Program-made: the position numbers and the translations under genes | The notes under the pieces: model-generated | Told to the model about the DNA's origin: nothing | The model's input: the letters and a program-made list of their open reading frames with translations, nothing else | The model's database searches: none | In this document: piece after piece, positions 7,987 through 17,305 of the stretch | Layout of the letters: every line of letters starts with the position of its first letter | Position numbering within the stretch: position 1 is the first letter of the stretch | Source: CAZADH01 sp964483805 | GTDB lineage: Bacteria > Muiribacteriota > Ozemobacteria > Ozemobacterales > Ozemobacteraceae | NCBI GenBank assembly: GCA_964483805.1 | Contig: CAZADH010000058.1 | Span: 1-25,155 of the forward strand | Direction: 5' to 3' | Length of the DNA stretch: 25,155 nucleotides

Positions 7987-10637
7987 ATGATGAAGTGGCT
8001 GTTGATCACCTTGATTGCCGTACTGGGCGCAACCCCGCTCATGGCCCGCGAACCGAGCCGGGGCTGGGATCCGATCGTCGTCGAGCAGTTGCCCAACGGG
8101 TTGACCATCGTGGTCAAAGAGAACCACGCGATGCCGCTGGTGGTCAGCGATGTGTGGTTCCGCGTCGGGGCGCGCAACGAGACCGACGAGACCAACGGCG
8201 CGGCGCACTTTCTCGAACACCTGTTGTTCAAGGGGACGCCGACGCGTGCGGTGGGTGAGATTCCCCGTGAGATCGAGTCGTTCGGCGGTCGTACGAATGC
8301 CGCCACCTCGAACGACTTCACCCATTATCACATCACCTGCGAAAGCCGGCACCTGAACCGGGCGTTGTCGATTCAGGCCGACGTGTTCAAGAACTCGTCG
8401 CTCGATCCGGCCGCGGTCGACAAGGAGCGCGGCGTGGTGTGCGAGGAAATCCGCCGGTCGCACGACGATCCACACCGGGTTCTGTGGGATTCACTGATGC
8501 AGGCGATGTATACCCGGCATCCGTACCGGCGCACCGTGCTCGGGCCCGAGGAGAACATCGCCAAGAACATCAGTCGGGACGCGCTGATGCAGTTCTTCAA
8601 GTCGTGGTATGTGCCGAGCAACATGATCGTCATCGTCGTCGGCGACGTGAAAGCCGCCGAAGTCGTGGCCAAGGTCAAAGAGCTGTATGGCGAGTTGCCG
8701 GCGGCACCGGTGCCGAGTTCGCCCACCGACGTCGAACCCGAGGTGCAGCAATCCCGGGTGGTGCGCAAGTCGCTCGATGTGCGGCGGGGTTACCTGTTGA
8801 CCGGTTGGCGGACCGTGCCGCAACTGAAAGAAGAAGAGTCGGTAGGGCTCGACCTGGTTGGGGCGATTCTCGGCCACGGGCGCACCAGCCGGTTGCAGGC
8901 CGATCTGAAAGAGGAGCGTGGTCTGGTCACCGACATCAGTTGCTCGCACCTGTCGTTTCTCGACGATGGCCTGCTGCTGATCAAGGCCGAGTTCGATCCG
9001 ACCGACGAAGAGGCCGTGCTGAACGGCATCCAGAGCCAGTTGCGGCGCTTCATCAGCGAGCAGGTCAGCGATGCCGAACTCGACAAGGCGAAAGACGTTG
9101 TAGAACATTTGTATTTACGCACCATCGAGAGCAACGAGGGCAAGGCGATGATGCTCGGCAGCTCGATGGTCAAGGCGTCGCTCGATTTCGAGCGGCGCTA
9201 TCTCGAGCGGTTGCGGGCCGTGACGCCGAGCGATGTGCAGTTGCTGGCCAACAAGTATCTGGCCAAAGACAACACGGTGACCGTGTTGCTGGGGCCGAAA
9301 CCCCGGTTCGTCGAGAACTCCGCCGCCGATGCCGGCACGGTGCGGCGGTTTGGCCTGGGCAATCAGATGCGGTTGTTGCACCAACAGATCACCGGTTCGG
9401 GGCTGGTCGGCGTGTCGCTGGCGATCGATGCCGGTTCGTTGCGCGAACCGGCGGCGCGCTGCGGCGTGGCGAACCTGACCGCCGAGATGCTGCTGAAGGG
9501 CACGACGCGGCGTAAGAGTCAGCAGATCCTGTGGGACCTCGAGTCGCTGGGTGCCGATCTGAGCGTCTCGGTCGAACCCGATCTGTTGCGCCTGAACCTG
9601 ATGGCACCGGCCGACAAGCTGCGGCAGGCGTTGGCCATTCTCGCCGAGGTCGTGCAGCATCCGGTCTTCCCCCCTGAGCCGTTCGAGGTCGAGCGTGGCA
9701 AAGTGCTGGCCCGCCTGCGCGGGTTGAACGACGCCATGTTCGATTCGGCCTGGAAGTGCTTCCACCAGACGTTGTTCCCGAATCACCCCTACGCGCACCT
9801 GAGCCTGGGCGAACTCGACACCGTGGGCAACCTGCAACGGGACGACNNNNNNNNNNTGAGTGGTATCGGCCGGAGCGCATGGTGCTGGCGATGTGCGGTG
9901 ATGTGACGGCGTCGGCAGCGGTGTCGCTGGGCGATCTGTTCTTCGGTCGTTGGCCCGGTCCCGATGCCGTGCGGTCGGCGAGCGGAGTGGCGACGATCGC
10001 GGGCGTGGGCAGCCACGATGGCGGTGGTGCGTCGGTTGGCTCCGCTGCCGCAATCCTGCCGTTGCCCAAGGCCCCCGAGAAGCCGCTCGAGGCGCAGGTC
10101 CGCAAAGACTCGCGTCAGGCCATGGTCTGCATGGGTTGGCTCGGGCCGGCGGTTGGCGCCAGGGAATACGCGGCGATGAAGGTGCTCAACACGATCCTGG
10201 GTGGGGGGATGGCGTCGCGGTATTTCCTGAACATCCGTAACAAGGAGTCGCTGGCCTACGTCGCCCAAAGCTATTTTCCCACGCGTATGCTGGGCGGGGC
10301 CGTCGTCGCCGTGGTCGGCACGACGCCCGAAAAGACCGCCCGCGTGCGTGAACTGGTGCTTGCCGAGGCCGCCAAGATCGTGGCGGAAGGGGTCAGTAGC
10401 GAAGAGATCGATCGGGCCAAGGCGTACCTGGTTGGCAGTTTCGCCATGGACCGCGAGACCGGCGTGGCCCGGGCCCAGTATCTGTCGTGGTTCGAACTGA
10501 TCGGTGTCGGCTACCGCTACGAGGTCGACTACCCGGCGCAGATCCTGGCGGTGACCGCCGACGAGGTGAAGGCGGTAGCGGCGAAATACCTGGTGCCCGA
10601 CCGCGTGGTCACGGCCATTACCGGGCCGAAACAGTAG
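7987..10637 (+). CDS. Exported M16 family zinc peptidase, two-domain (interrupted by an assembly gap)
   Basis: The two open frames on either side of ten Ns read as one protein of about 880 residues. The start at 7987 (or the adjacent ATG at 7990) follows GAGGAG, and a signal peptide ends near PLMA/REP. The first half has the inverted zinc motif HFLEH (H74, E77, H78) with the distal Glu in CEEIRRS (about E153). The second half is a non-catalytic M16 repeat (LAEMLLKGTTRRKSQQ). Known relatives (PqqL/YmxG and processing-peptidase types) degrade or trim peptides in the periplasm. Left of the gap the codon phase is that of 7987; right of it the phase is shifted by one base, so the ten Ns cannot be the true length. 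A real frameshift is less likely because homology-like sequence resumes at once (EWYRPERMVLAMCGDV). Confidence 0.88.
9100..9116 (+). repeat. Dispersed 17-bp motif, intragenic copy
   Basis: GTAGAACATTTGTATTT lies inside the M16 peptidase gene and keeps the GTA to GTATT spacing of 11 bases. The reverse strand also reads GTAAATACA at 9118-9110, so this copy can be scored in both orientations. Confidence 0.35.
9847..9856. other. Assembly gap (10 N) inside the M16 gene
   Basis: Ten Ns follow a complete GAC codon at 9844-9846. The sequence resumes with the third base of a codon (T at 9857) and then GAG TGG TAT. Continuity of the reading frame needs a missing length of 3m+2 bases. Confidence 0.97.
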
Positions 10638-10655
10638 CACGAAGAGGCGGCCGCC

Positions 10656-13064
10656 GTGCTGAGTGCTGTCGATCTGCTCCTGGCTGGCACGCTGGTGTTG
10701 CTCATCGGTGTCGCCCGCACGTTGTCGCGGCAGGCGCGGGAGTTGCGCGACAGCGGTCATGTGCTGCAACACATTGTCAATGGCAACCCGATTGCGCAGT
10801 TTGTCATCGATCGCGACCATCGGGTCATTCAGTGGAACCATGCCCTCGAGGCGCTCAGCGGCGTGAAAGCCGCCGAGGTGTTGGGCACGCGCAAACACTG
10901 GATGGCGTTTTATGATGCCGAACGGCCATGTATTGCTGATATATTGCTCGATCGACAAGACGGTCAACTCGAAACGTGGTACCAGGGCAAGCTCGCGGCA
11001 TCGACGCAGGCCGACACGCTAGCCATTACGGATACCCTGCGCACTGCCCGCGCCCACTTGTACTGGGTGCGGGCGACGGCCGCATTGTTGCGCGATGCCG
11101 ACGGCAACGTCATCGGTGCCGTCGAAACGGTGGAGGATCTTTCGGAGCGAAAACGTGCGGAGGAAGCCCGGCAGGACAGCGAGCAGCGGTTTGTCGCGGC
11201 GTTTCACGGCAATCCGATCCCGATGGCCATCATCGCCGAGCCCGACGGTCGAGTCGTCGCCGCCAACGATTGCATGAAGCAGGCGTTTGCCTGGAGTGAC
11301 GACGGGTGCGTCGGGCAGACCACCACTGAGCTGGGGATTTTCGACGACGTGCGACAGCGTGGGCAGTTGTTGCAGATACTGGCGCAGGAAAAGCGGTTGG
11401 TCGCGCAGCCAGTGCGCATGCGCACTCGCAAGAATGAGTTGCGCGAGTGCGAGTTGTCGGCCGTGGTGATTCGTGAGGAGGCGGACCCGAGCCTGATTGT
11501 GGCCATTCGCGATGTCACCGAGCAACGGCGCACCGCCGACGAACTGCAGCGGCATCGCGAGCATCTGCAGGAACTGGTCGATGCGCGCACGCGCGAACTG
11601 GCCGAGTCGAACCGGCAGTTGCAGAAAGCGAAGGAAAACGCCGAGGCGGCCAACAAGGCCAAGAGCCTGTTTCTCGCCAATATGTCGCACGAGATCCGCA
11701 CGCCGATCACCGCGATTCTCGGATTCGCGCAATTGATGGCCGAAGACACGACGTTGTCGCCGGCCTATCGCCAGAATCTGGGCCTGATGATGCAAAGCGG
11801 CGAGCGCTTGTTGCGCATCATCAACGAGATTCTCGAACTGGCGCGCATCGATGTCGGGCGCGCGCAATACGCCCCGGCGCCGGTGCGACCGCGGCAACTG
11901 CTCGGTGATCTGCACTCGATGTTCGAACGTCGGGCGTCAGACAAAGAGATTTCGTTCGAGTTTGCGTTCGCCGATGACGTGCCCGAGTGGATCGTGACCG
12001 ACGAGGCGAAGTTGCGGCAGATCATGCTGACCCTGGTGGGCAATGCGCTGAAGTTCACGGTGCGGGGGCGGGTGGCGTTGCGGGTGATGGCGGGGGTGGT
12101 CGAGGGCAAGAGCCGATTGCTCATCGAGGTCGAGGATACCGGCCCCGGAGTCGCCCCTGATGACCACGACAAGTTGTTCCAGCCATTCTCGCAAGTGGGG
12201 GTGGAGGGAACGGCTCTGGCCGGCACTGGGCTTGGGCTGGTGATCAGTCGGAACTTCGCCCGCCTCATGGGTGGCGACCTGACGTTCACGAGTACGGTGG
12301 GCCGCGGAACCACGTTCACGCTGGTTTTGCCACTCGAGGTCGCTCAACCACCGATGAGTCCGGTGGTCAAGAGCGCGCAACGGGTGGTGGGTATTGCTCC
12401 CGAGTGTGGCAGGCCCCGGATTCTCGTGGTCGACGACACCGAGAGCAATCGGCGGTTGTGCGTGCAGTTGCTCAAGAGCGTGGGTTTCGCCGTCAGTGAG
12501 GCGGCCGATGGTCTGCGGGCGCTGGCGCTGTGCGAACACGAGAAACCGGACCTGGTGCTCATGGACACGCACATGCCGATCATCGGCGGGCACGAGACGA
12601 CGCGACGGCTGCGTGCTCTCGATCTGGGCAAGCGCATTCCCGTGGTGTCGGTGAGCGGGAATCTCGACGACGAAATACGCAAGGAGGGCTTGTCGGCGGG
12701 TGTCGATGACTTCCTGCACAAACCGTTCAAGGCAACGGAGTTGTACGACGTGATCGGCCGTGCGCTGCGCCTGACCTACACCTTTGCGGAGGTCCGGCCG
12801 GGGCAGCACCTCGACGAAACCGCTGGGCTCGATCCCGTGGCGATGCGTGGGTTGGCGAGCGACATTCGACAAGAATTGTTGGATGCGGTCCGACTGGGCA
12901 ACGTGCGCATGATCGGGGTGGCGATCGACAAACTGGGCAAGACGCAGCCGGAACTGGCACGTGGCCTCGGTCGTCTGGCCGAGCGTTTTGATCTGGTCCG
13001 CCTCGAACGTTTACTGAACGGCAACGGGGAACCCCCGACAGCCGACAAGGGAAAGGGCGGGTGA
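10656..13064 (+). CDS. Membrane-anchored PAS hybrid histidine kinase
   Basis: This 802-residue protein starts at GTG 10656 behind GAAGAGG. One N-terminal hydrophobic segment (about 5-20) is followed by two PAS domains (about 34-165 and 172-292) and a coiled coil (about 293-335). The HisKA domain has the H-box SHEIRTP (H345). The ATPase domain shows N-box LVGNALKFT, G1 EDTGPGV, F-box LFQPFSQ and G2 GTGLGL. A receiver domain (about 588-705) has acidic pocket VVDD, phospho-acceptor D637 (LMDTHMP) and K689 (HKPF). The last 95 residues are helical and have no clear HPt histidine. Phosphate should move from H345 to D637 and then to an HPt or response regulator elsewhere. It lies 18 bases after the peptidase gene and 10 before the next kinase. 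The signal sensed is unknown. Confidence 0.94.
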   Translation: MLSAVDLLLAGTLVLLIGVARTLSRQARELRDSGHVLQHIVNGNPIAQFVIDRDHRVIQWNHALEALSGVKAAEVLGTRKHWMAFYDAERPCIADILLDRQDGQLETWYQGKLAASTQADTLAITDTLRTARAHLYWVRATAALLRDADGNVIGAVETVEDLSERKRAEEARQDSEQRFVAAFHGNPIPMAIIAEPDGRVVAANDCMKQAFAWSDDGCVGQTTTELGIFDDVRQRGQLLQILAQEKRLVAQPVRMRTRKNELRECELSAVVIREEADPSLIVAIRDVTEQRRTADELQRHREHLQELVDARTRELAESNRQLQKAKENAEAANKAKSLFLANMSHEIRTPITAILGFAQLMAEDTTLSPAYRQNLGLMMQSGERLLRIINEILELARIDVGRAQYAPAPVRPRQLLGDLHSMFERRASDKEISFEFAFADDVPEWIVTDEAKLRQIMLTLVGNALKFTVRGRVALRVMAGVVEGKSRLLIEVEDTGPGVAPDDHDKLFQPFSQVGVEGTALAGTGLGLVISRNFARLMGGDLTFTSTVGRGTTFTLVLPLEVAQPPMSPVVKSAQRVVGIAPECGRPRILVVDDTESNRRLCVQLLKSVGFAVSEAADGLRALALCEHEKPDLVLMDTHMPIIGGHETTRRLRALDLGKRIPVVSVSGNLDDEIRKEGLSAGVDDFLHKPFKATELYDVIGRALRLTYTFAEVRPGQHLDETAGLDPVAMRGLASDIRQELLDAVRLGNVRMIGVAIDKLGKTQPELARGLGRLAERFDLVRLERLLNGNGEPPTADKGKGG
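10930..10946 (+). repeat. Dispersed 17-bp motif, tandem GTATTG/TATTG form
   Basis: GTATTGCTGATATATTG lies inside the hybrid kinase, in its first PAS domain. It is a near-direct repeat with an 11-base period (GTATTG, then ATATTG) and is followed by CTC. The codons ATA TTG are unusual for this gene. Confidence 0.45.
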
Positions 13065-13074
13065 CGCAGCACGA

Positions 13075-14229
13075 ATGAACGAGGATGCGAAGAAAGAGCG
13101 CGGGCCGGTGGCGGCCGAGGTGCTGGTCGTCGATGACAACCCGGCGAATCTGACGTTGCTCGCATCCCTGCTCGATCGGTCGGGTTACGAGGCACGGGTG
13201 GCGGTCGAAGGTGGGGCGGCGCTGCGGGCGGTCGAGGCGCAGTTGCCCGATTTGATCCTGCTCGACATCGGTCTGCCCGACATCGATGGCTACGAGGTTT
13301 GTCGGCGGCTGAAGGCCGAGGCGCGCTCGGAAGAGGTGCCGATCATCTTCATCAGCGCCTTGAACGAAACGATCGACAAGGTCAGGGCGTTTCAGGTCGG
13401 TGGCGTCGATTACATCACCAAACCGTTTCAGTTCGACGAGGTCAAGGTGCGGGTCGAGACCCACCTGCGCTTGCGGCGACTGCAGGCCGAGTTGGCGGCG
13501 CAGAACCGGCAACTGGCCGACAACTATCAACGGCTGAAGCGGCTCGAGGCGATGCGCGACGACCTGACCCATCTGATCGTGCACGACCTGCGGTCGCCGT
13601 TGCAGGGCATCCAACTGTCATACGATTTATTGACGACTCTGCTGGCGGCCGATGTTTCGGCCGAGATGAAGAGCGTCGTCGACGGTCTCGGCTTCAGTAC
13701 CCGGGCCATGCGCGAACTGGTCGACACCCTGCTCGATGTGCACCGCCTCGAGGCCAACAAGATGGTGCTCAGTTACGGCAGCGTCAATGCGTGTCACTTG
13801 TTCGACGAGGCACTCAAAGTACTCGGCCCGGTGGTTGGGGCGCGGCCGATCGAGCGGTGCGCCGAGGCTGCGAATATGGCGATCGAGTGTGACGTGGCCC
13901 TGATCCGGCGGGTGGTTACCAATCTCGTGGGCAATGCGGTGAAGCACACGGAGGCCGGGGTTCGCGTCCGGTTCAGTGTCGAGGAGCGCGGCGACACGGT
14001 GGTGATGAAGGTGATCGACGAGGGGCCTGGCATTCCCCCCGAGTACCGGCACCGGATCTTCGAGAAGTTCGGCCAGATCGAGGGCCGGCAGGCGGGCCGC
14101 AAAGGCACCGGCCTGGGGTTGACCTTCTGCAAACTCGCCGTCGAGGCCCACCATGGTGAGATCGGCCTCGACAGCGAGGTCGGCAAAGGGTCGACGTTCT
14201 GGGTCGTGCTCCCCAAGAAACGGCCATGA
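13075..14229 (+). CDS. Response-regulator/histidine-kinase fusion (REC-HisKA-HATPase)
   Basis: This 384-residue cytoplasmic protein places the receiver domain first (about 15-130; DD at 20-21, phospho-acceptor D64 in LLDIGLP, K116 in TKPF). A coiled-coil linker (about 130-160) follows, then HisKA with H170 in IVHDLRSPL, and a HATPase domain with N-box LVGNAVKHT, G1 DEGPGIP and G2 GTGLGLTF. There is no transmembrane segment and no output domain. Such REC-first kinases are thought to be controlled by phosphorylation of their receiver. The gene starts 10 bases after the hybrid kinase stop, so the two are probably co-expressed and may form a relay: kinase, then this receiver, then its own kinase core. 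That order is inference. Confidence 0.93.
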   Translation: MNEDAKKERGPVAAEVLVVDDNPANLTLLASLLDRSGYEARVAVEGGAALRAVEAQLPDLILLDIGLPDIDGYEVCRRLKAEARSEEVPIIFISALNETIDKVRAFQVGGVDYITKPFQFDEVKVRVETHLRLRRLQAELAAQNRQLADNYQRLKRLEAMRDDLTHLIVHDLRSPLQGIQLSYDLLTTLLAADVSAEMKSVVDGLGFSTRAMRELVDTLLDVHRLEANKMVLSYGSVNACHLFDEALKVLGPVVGARPIERCAEAANMAIECDVALIRRVVTNLVGNAVKHTEAGVRVRFSVEERGDTVVMKVIDEGPGIPPEYRHRIFEKFGQIEGRQAGRKGTGLGLTFCKLAVEAHHGEIGLDSEVGKGSTFWVVLPKKRP

Positions 14230-14246
14230 GCGTCAGGATCGGCGAG

Positions 14247-14263
14247 AGTAATACATCGTATTG
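14247..14263 (+). repeat. Dispersed 17-bp motif between convergent genes
   Basis: AGTAATACATCGTATTG lies in the 109-base gap between the REC-kinase and the convergent chemoreceptor gene, followed by an extra ATATTGC. It keeps AATACA and GTATTG in consensus register. I see no convincing rho-independent terminator in this gap. Confidence 0.5.
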
Positions 14264-14338
14264 ATATTGCCGGCGCGGCGCCCGGATGGTGCCGTTACCC
14301 CGATGCGCGCAGGGTCCGGAGCCGTGGTCAGTGACTGT

Positions 14339-16249
14339 TCACCACGCGTCGTCGGCCGCGATTCTGGGCCGCGGTGCCGTGCGTTTGGGTGTGGTTCGCT
14401 CGCGTTGCCCTGCCGGCACGCGTCGGCCATCGGTCGCGGCTTCGCCGGCGGTTGCCGGCGTCGTGGCCGCGGCGGCGCCTTCGACCACGGCCACGAGTGA
14501 TCGGGTGAGTGCGCGCAGTTCGAGGGATTGCGCCGACAGTTCCTCGCTTGCCGCGGCCGACTCTTCGGCGTTGGCGGCGTTTTGCTGGGTGACCTGGTCC
14601 ATCTGGGCGATGGCCGCGTTGATCTGATCGATGCCCTTGGCCTGCTCGGCGCTGGCGGTGGCAACTTCGGTGACGAGACTCGCCACCCCAGTGATCGTTT
14701 TTTCGAGTTCACCGACGATCGAGGCGACCGACGTGACCGAGGTCACACCGCGCTCGGCATTGCTTTGGGATTCCTCGATCAGTGTGGCGGTGTTCTTGGC
14801 CGCCTCGGCGCAGCGGCGGGCCAGGTTGCGCACTTCTTCGGCGACGACGGCGAAACCCTTGCCGGCATCGCCGGCCCGCGCCGCTTCGACGGCCGCGTTC
14901 AGGGCCAGCAGATTGGTCTGAAAGGCGATCTCGTCAATGGTCTTGAGAATCTTGGCGGTCTGGTCGGCCGAGTTCTTGATGGCATTGATGGCCTGCGACA
15001 TGTCGGTCATGGCATCGTTGACCTGGCGGGTGTTGTTGGCGGCGGCGCGCGACATGCTGTCGGCGGTGCCGGCATTGTCGGCGTTTTTGCGGATCATCGC
15101 GGTGATCTCCTCGAGCGAGGCCCCGGTCTCTTCGAGGCTCGAGGCCTGTTCGGTCGCGCCGGACGCCATCGATTGACTGGCCTCGGCCATCTGGCCCGAG
15201 GCATCCGAAACCTGCGAGGAACCGGCATCGAGACCGGCGATGACCTGGCGGATCGGGCCGGTGATGCCACGGGTCATGAAGATGGCCAGCAGGATGCCGA
15301 TCACGACACTTCCGAGCGAGACCGAGAGCGACAGCGACAGGGTTTCGCTCATCTCGGCCTTGGCGTCACGATCGACCACCTCGCGCAGGGTCTTGATGCT
15401 GCGAACGACGCCGGCCGCGGCCGCCGCCATCCGTTCTGCCGTCTCGCGCGCTCCCAGCATGGCCTCGCGGCACTTCTCGGCCTCTTTCCAATACGCGGTC
15501 TCATGGGCCGCGAACTTGGCGGCGACGCCCTGCAGTTGTGGCAGGTCGCGGGTCAGGTCGGTCCAGGCCTTGATGCCGGCGACCAGCCCGGTGCGCTCGT
15601 TGGCGAGGGTCTCCCATGAGACGTCGTCGCGAGTGCGCAACAGAACATTCGCACGCACCCGCACCAAGAGGAAGCGCTGGTTGATTTCGTGTTGCAGTTT
15701 CAGCGCTACCGTCGACCAGCGTTCGAGCTCACCTGCATCTTTGCCGGCCACGGCACGGTCGAGCAGCGGGTTGATGGTCTCACGGTTGGTCCGATCGAGA
15801 TCGGTGGTGACCTGATTGCCGATGGCTGCCCATTGGGCGATGACGTCGTCGATGGTGCGGCGATAACGGGCCATGTCGGCGAAGGCGGCCTTGTATTTCG
15901 GCATTTCGCTCTGGGCGGCGGCCACGGTGTCGGCCGCCTCGCGACCGAGGCCATCCAGGCGCGACAACTGGGTGAGGGCGGTCTCGAGGGCGTCGCACCG
16001 TTGCGCCCAGGCGGTATCGGCCGAGACCCCGGCTGCGTTCTTGGCGAAGCCGTTGAGTTCGAAATCACGGCGCAGCGCAGCGCAGTCCTGCAAAGCCTGC
16101 ATGCTGTCGTTGCCGAGGGCAAGAGTATTGCTCTTGTATTGCAGTTCCGTCAGACCGTGCCAGCCGACGGTGCCGAGGATTCCGGTCAGAAGCACCAGGA
16201 CCCCAAAGCCGAGGGCAAGTTTGGTCGCCAGACGCAATTGGCTGAACAT
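14339..16249 (-). CDS. Methyl-accepting chemotaxis protein
   Basis: This 636-residue protein starts at 16249. The GGGAGG ribosome site (16258-16263, minus strand) decides this start over an in-frame ATG 53 codons upstream, and it gives the typical MFSQLRLATKLALGF N-terminus. Transmembrane helix 1 (about 11-30) is followed by a long helical periplasmic sensor (about 31-304) of the size of HBM or double four-helix-bundle domains. Helix 2 is about 305-326. Only a short PIRQVIAGL HAMP-like helix follows before the methylation helices. The signalling hairpin is EIAFQTNLLALNAAVEAARAG with GKGFAVVAEEVRNLA. The C-terminal tail is basic and low in complexity and has no NWETF-like CheR/CheB tether. The protein should report ligand binding to CheA/CheW. 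The ligand is unknown. Confidence 0.96.
   Translation of the reverse strand: MFSQLRLATKLALGFGVLVLLTGILGTVGWHGLTELQYKSNTLALGNDSMQALQDCAALRRDFELNGFAKNAAGVSADTAWAQRCDALETALTQLSRLDGLGREAADTVAAAQSEMPKYKAAFADMARYRRTIDDVIAQWAAIGNQVTTDLDRTNRETINPLLDRAVAGKDAGELERWSTVALKLQHEINQRFLLVRVRANVLLRTRDDVSWETLANERTGLVAGIKAWTDLTRDLPQLQGVAAKFAAHETAYWKEAEKCREAMLGARETAERMAAAAAGVVRSIKTLREVVDRDAKAEMSETLSLSLSVSLGSVVIGILLAIFMTRGITGPIRQVIAGLDAGSSQVSDASGQMAEASQSMASGATEQASSLEETGASLEEITAMIRKNADNAGTADSMSRAAANNTRQVNDAMTDMSQAINAIKNSADQTAKILKTIDEIAFQTNLLALNAAVEAARAGDAGKGFAVVAEEVRNLARRCAEAAKNTATLIEESQSNAERGVTSVTSVASIVGELEKTITGVASLVTEVATASAEQAKGIDQINAAIAQMDQVTQQNAANAEESAAASEELSAQSLELRALTRSLVAVVEGAAAATTPATAGEAATDGRRVPAGQRERTTPKRTAPRPRIAADDAW
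16125..16141 (+). repeat. Dispersed 17-bp motif, direct-repeat form
   Basis: GTATTGCTCTTGTATTG is two exact GTATTGC-type units with an 11-base period. They lie on the plus strand although the surrounding chemoreceptor gene is on the minus strand, so orientation does not follow transcription here. Confidence 0.5.
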
Positions 16250-16493
16250 CGTGGTTACCTCCCGTGGTCGGTCATTCGGAAGCGCCGGACGGAGCGTTCT
16301 TTTCGACTTCATCTTCTGTTTCCAGTATAGGTTTGGCGATCGGATTGCGGCAGTCGCCTCGATTGCGGACTCGGGGTCCGTACTGCTACGGACCCGCTCG
16401 AAGCCCATAACGATGCGGTTCTGTGCGAGATGGCCCGGTTGCAGGATGAAACCGGAGGGCGATGGATGCGTCGGAATTGCTGGAAGGGCGGTT

Positions 16494-16520
16494 GAATCGG
16501 GGTGGCGAATCGCCTATGAT
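16494..16520 (+). promoter_or_regulatory. Possible promoter for the response regulator
   Basis: The 356 bases between the divergent chemoreceptor and response-regulator genes hold no gene I can support. The best sigma70-like pair is TTGAAT (16494-16499) and TATGAT (16515-16520), with a short 15-base spacer. It is weak because of that spacing. Confidence 0.3.
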
Positions 16521-16605
16521 AAGGCTGCCCGCGGATGGCCGGTGGCGTGGATGGCGTTGACGAATCGGCCGGGCGGTGCAGACAGGCAGTGGCGAAGGAG
16601 GCCTG

Positions 16606-17283
16606 GTGGCAGGGAAACCGGCGGAACCGATTCGCGTGTTGCTCGTCGACGATCATCCGGTCGTCGTCGAGGGCATTCGCGCGCTGCTCGGGCGCGACCC
16701 TGGCATCTCCATCATCGGGACGGCGGTAAACGGGGCCGATGGGGTCCGCGAGGCCGAACGCCTGCAGCCCGATGTGGTGGTCATGGATATCCACATGCCG
16801 ATCCTCGACGGTCTCGAGGCGACGCGGCGCATTCGCTCGTTGGGTGAGGCCACGCAGGTCATCGTGCTCAGCGGCAGTGAAAAAACCGAGTATGTCGCCG
16901 AGGTGATGCGGTCGGGCGCGCGGGGTTACTTGCTGAAAGATTGTATGACCACCGAGATCGTCACCGCCGTACGGGTGGTCGCCGGGGGTGGCGTCTATCT
17001 GAGTCCGCGCGCGGCCGGAGCCCTGGCCGTCGACGGTGGTGCCGATGCCGACGAGCGTGAACGCAACACGGCGGCCCGGTTGTCGCCGCGCGAGCGCGAC
17101 GTCTTGGTGGCCATTGCCAACGGCGCGACCAACAAAGAGATGGCCAAGGCCTTGCGCATCGGGGTGCGCACGGTCGAGACCCATCGTCAGCGCCTGATGG
17201 ACAAGCTCGGCATTCGCTCGGTGGCCGGGTTGACCCAGTATGCCATCGCCCGGGGTTGGGTGGCCGGGCGAGTCAGCGGTTAA
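16606..17283 (+). CDS. NarL/FixJ-type DNA-binding response regulator
   Basis: This 225-residue protein starts at the GTG at 16606, four bases after AAGGAGG (16595-16601). An upstream in-frame GTG at 16576 would add ten residues with no ribosome site of that quality. The receiver domain (about 9-130) has the acidic pair DD at 15-16, phospho-acceptor D61 (VMDIHMP) and the Lys of LLKD. A LuxR/NarL helix-turn-helix is at about 158-215 (LSPRERDVLVAIANG, then NKEMAKALRIGVRTVETHRQRLMDKL). It should bind DNA as a phosphorylation-dependent dimer and regulate transcription. No kinase is directly paired, but the two kinases upstream are candidates. It lies only 22 bases before lysA, so the two may be co-transcribed. 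Confidence 0.93.
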   Translation: MAGKPAEPIRVLLVDDHPVVVEGIRALLGRDPGISIIGTAVNGADGVREAERLQPDVVVMDIHMPILDGLEATRRIRSLGEATQVIVLSGSEKTEYVAEVMRSGARGYLLKDCMTTEIVTAVRVVAGGGVYLSPRAAGALAVDGGADADERERNTAARLSPRERDVLVAIANGATNKEMAKALRIGVRTVETHRQRLMDKLGIRSVAGLTQYAIARGWVAGRVSG

Positions 17284-17286
17284 GAC

Positions 17287-17303
17287 GTAAATAAGGAGTA
17301 TTG
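17287..17303 (+). repeat. Dispersed 17-bp motif overlapping the lysA ribosome site
   Basis: GTAAATAAGGAGTATTG is a near-consensus copy that contains AAGGAG (17293-17298), the ribosome site for the ATG at 17306. The motif and the translation signal therefore share bases. Confidence 0.5.
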
Positions 17304-17305
17304 CC

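Noticed and set aside
11865..11870. Minus-strand GTATTG at 11865 (and those at 15489 and 18385) as motif copies
   Set aside because: GC-rich context with no left arm; explained by ordinary Gln-Tyr, Tyr-Trp and Asn-Thr codons.
12391..12396. GTATTG in the hybrid kinase as a full motif copy
   Set aside because: The flanking left arm is G-rich with no similarity, so only the core is counted.
14528..15619. Plus-strand open frame (363 codons) opposite the chemoreceptor
   Set aside because: Gly/Asp/Arg-rich shadow; the minus strand encodes the chemoreceptor signature here.
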